From: Pseudomonadota bacterium
GTDB taxonomy: Bacteria > Pseudomonadota > Alphaproteobacteria > Rhizobiales > Xanthobacteraceae
Length of the DNA stretch: 6,480 bases
Direction of reading: 5' to 3'
Assembly (NCBI GenBank): GCA_023431725.1
Contig: JAEYVN010000326.1
Span: 1-6,480, forward strand
Shown here: positions 6,228-6,480 of the stretch, one piece after another
Numbering within the stretch: position 1 is the first letter of the stretch
How the letters are laid out: every line of letters starts with the position of its first letter
Notes under the pieces: model-generated
The model's database searches: none
The model's input: only the letters and a program-made list of their open reading frames with translations
What the model was told of the DNA's origin: nothing
Program-made: the position numbers and the translations under genes

Positions 6228-6480
6228 ATGAACTCAACCGACCTCCTCCTTGCCTCCGAATTTCCTCCCGCCAGCCGCGAGCAATGGCTGAAGCTTGTCG
6301 ATGGTGTCCTGAAAGGTGCGCCGTTCGACAAGAAGCTCGTGTCGAAAACCTACGACGGGCTGAAGATCGAGCCGCTTTACGGACGGCGCGGCGATGCCAG
6401 TGCGCTTCCCGGCAGAGCGCCCGCGGCACCGTGGCAAGTGATGATGCGCGTCGATCATCCCGACGCGAAGGAAGCCAACA
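6228..6480 (+). CDS. mutA: Methylmalonyl-CoA mutase small (beta) subunit, N-terminal part
   Basis: The first 84 codons of a gene cut by the right edge of the window. Residues 18-52 carry a pattern typical of the small-subunit N-terminus: REQWLKLV, then LKGAPFDKKLVSKTYDGL and KIEPLY, the strand that leads into the TIM barrel. The enzyme interconverts methylmalonyl-CoA and succinyl-CoA in propionate metabolism; in two-subunit enzymes this chain is the non-catalytic partner of the B12-binding large subunit. The C-terminus is outside the window, so I cannot tell whether a B12 domain is present, and a different mutase-family member is possible. A TAG stop is in frame at 6222-6224, so the ATG at 6228 is the earliest possible start; no Shine-Dalgarno site is visible before it. 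It is probably a transcription unit separate from the fol genes, given the 108-bp gap with a repeat. Confidence 0.85.
   Translation, partial: MNSTDLLLASEFPPASREQWLKLVDGVLKGAPFDKKLVSKTYDGLKIEPLYGRRGDASALPGRAPAAPWQVMMRVDHPDAKEAN

Overview
The window looks like a core chromosomal segment of a GC-rich alphaproteobacterium, most likely a member of the Hyphomicrobiales close to Bradyrhizobium, Rhodopseudomonas or Afipia. This rests on strong GC bias at third codon positions, on recalled resemblance of the proteins (DUF853 ATPase, a small DUF2267-like protein, a DUF4332 protein, FolK with a GGNVGD start) to proteins of that family, and on short palindromic intergenic repeats of a kind common there. 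I could not run a search, so the assignment is by recognition only.

Left part (20-3304), both genes on the minus strand: a HerA-type P-loop ATPase of the DUF853/YjgR family (1568-3304) is followed downstream by an M20-family metallodipeptidase (20-1429). The 138-bp gap between them is almost filled by two copies of a 50-bp palindromic element in opposite orientation. A candidate sigma70-type promoter (3340-3368) and a clear Shine-Dalgarno site precede the ATPase gene.

Middle part (3536-4323), plus strand, divergent from the ATPase: a closely spaced pair of small uncharacterised genes. The first encodes a 116-residue DUF2267-like protein with an internal pseudo-repeat. The second encodes a 135-residue DUF4332 helix-hairpin-helix protein that probably starts at TTG. 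A terminator-like hairpin with a T-run follows the pair.

Right part (4416-6119), plus strand: the folate cluster folP-folB-folK. It encodes dihydropteroate synthase, dihydroneopterin aldolase and HPPK, three consecutive pathway steps, in reverse order of the reactions. folP and folB overlap by ATGA, and folB and folK are 1 nt apart, so the three are very likely co-transcribed and translationally coupled. An 80-bp repeat with 7-bp terminal inverted repeats lies just after folK. The window then enters the 5' end of a methylmalonyl-CoA mutase small-subunit-like gene (6228 onward, cut by the window edge).

Most of the window is ordinary housekeeping. No mobile element with a transposase, CRISPR array, phage gene, tRNA or rRNA was seen. 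The less-described parts are the small DUF pair beside the ATPase gene and the palindromic repeats.
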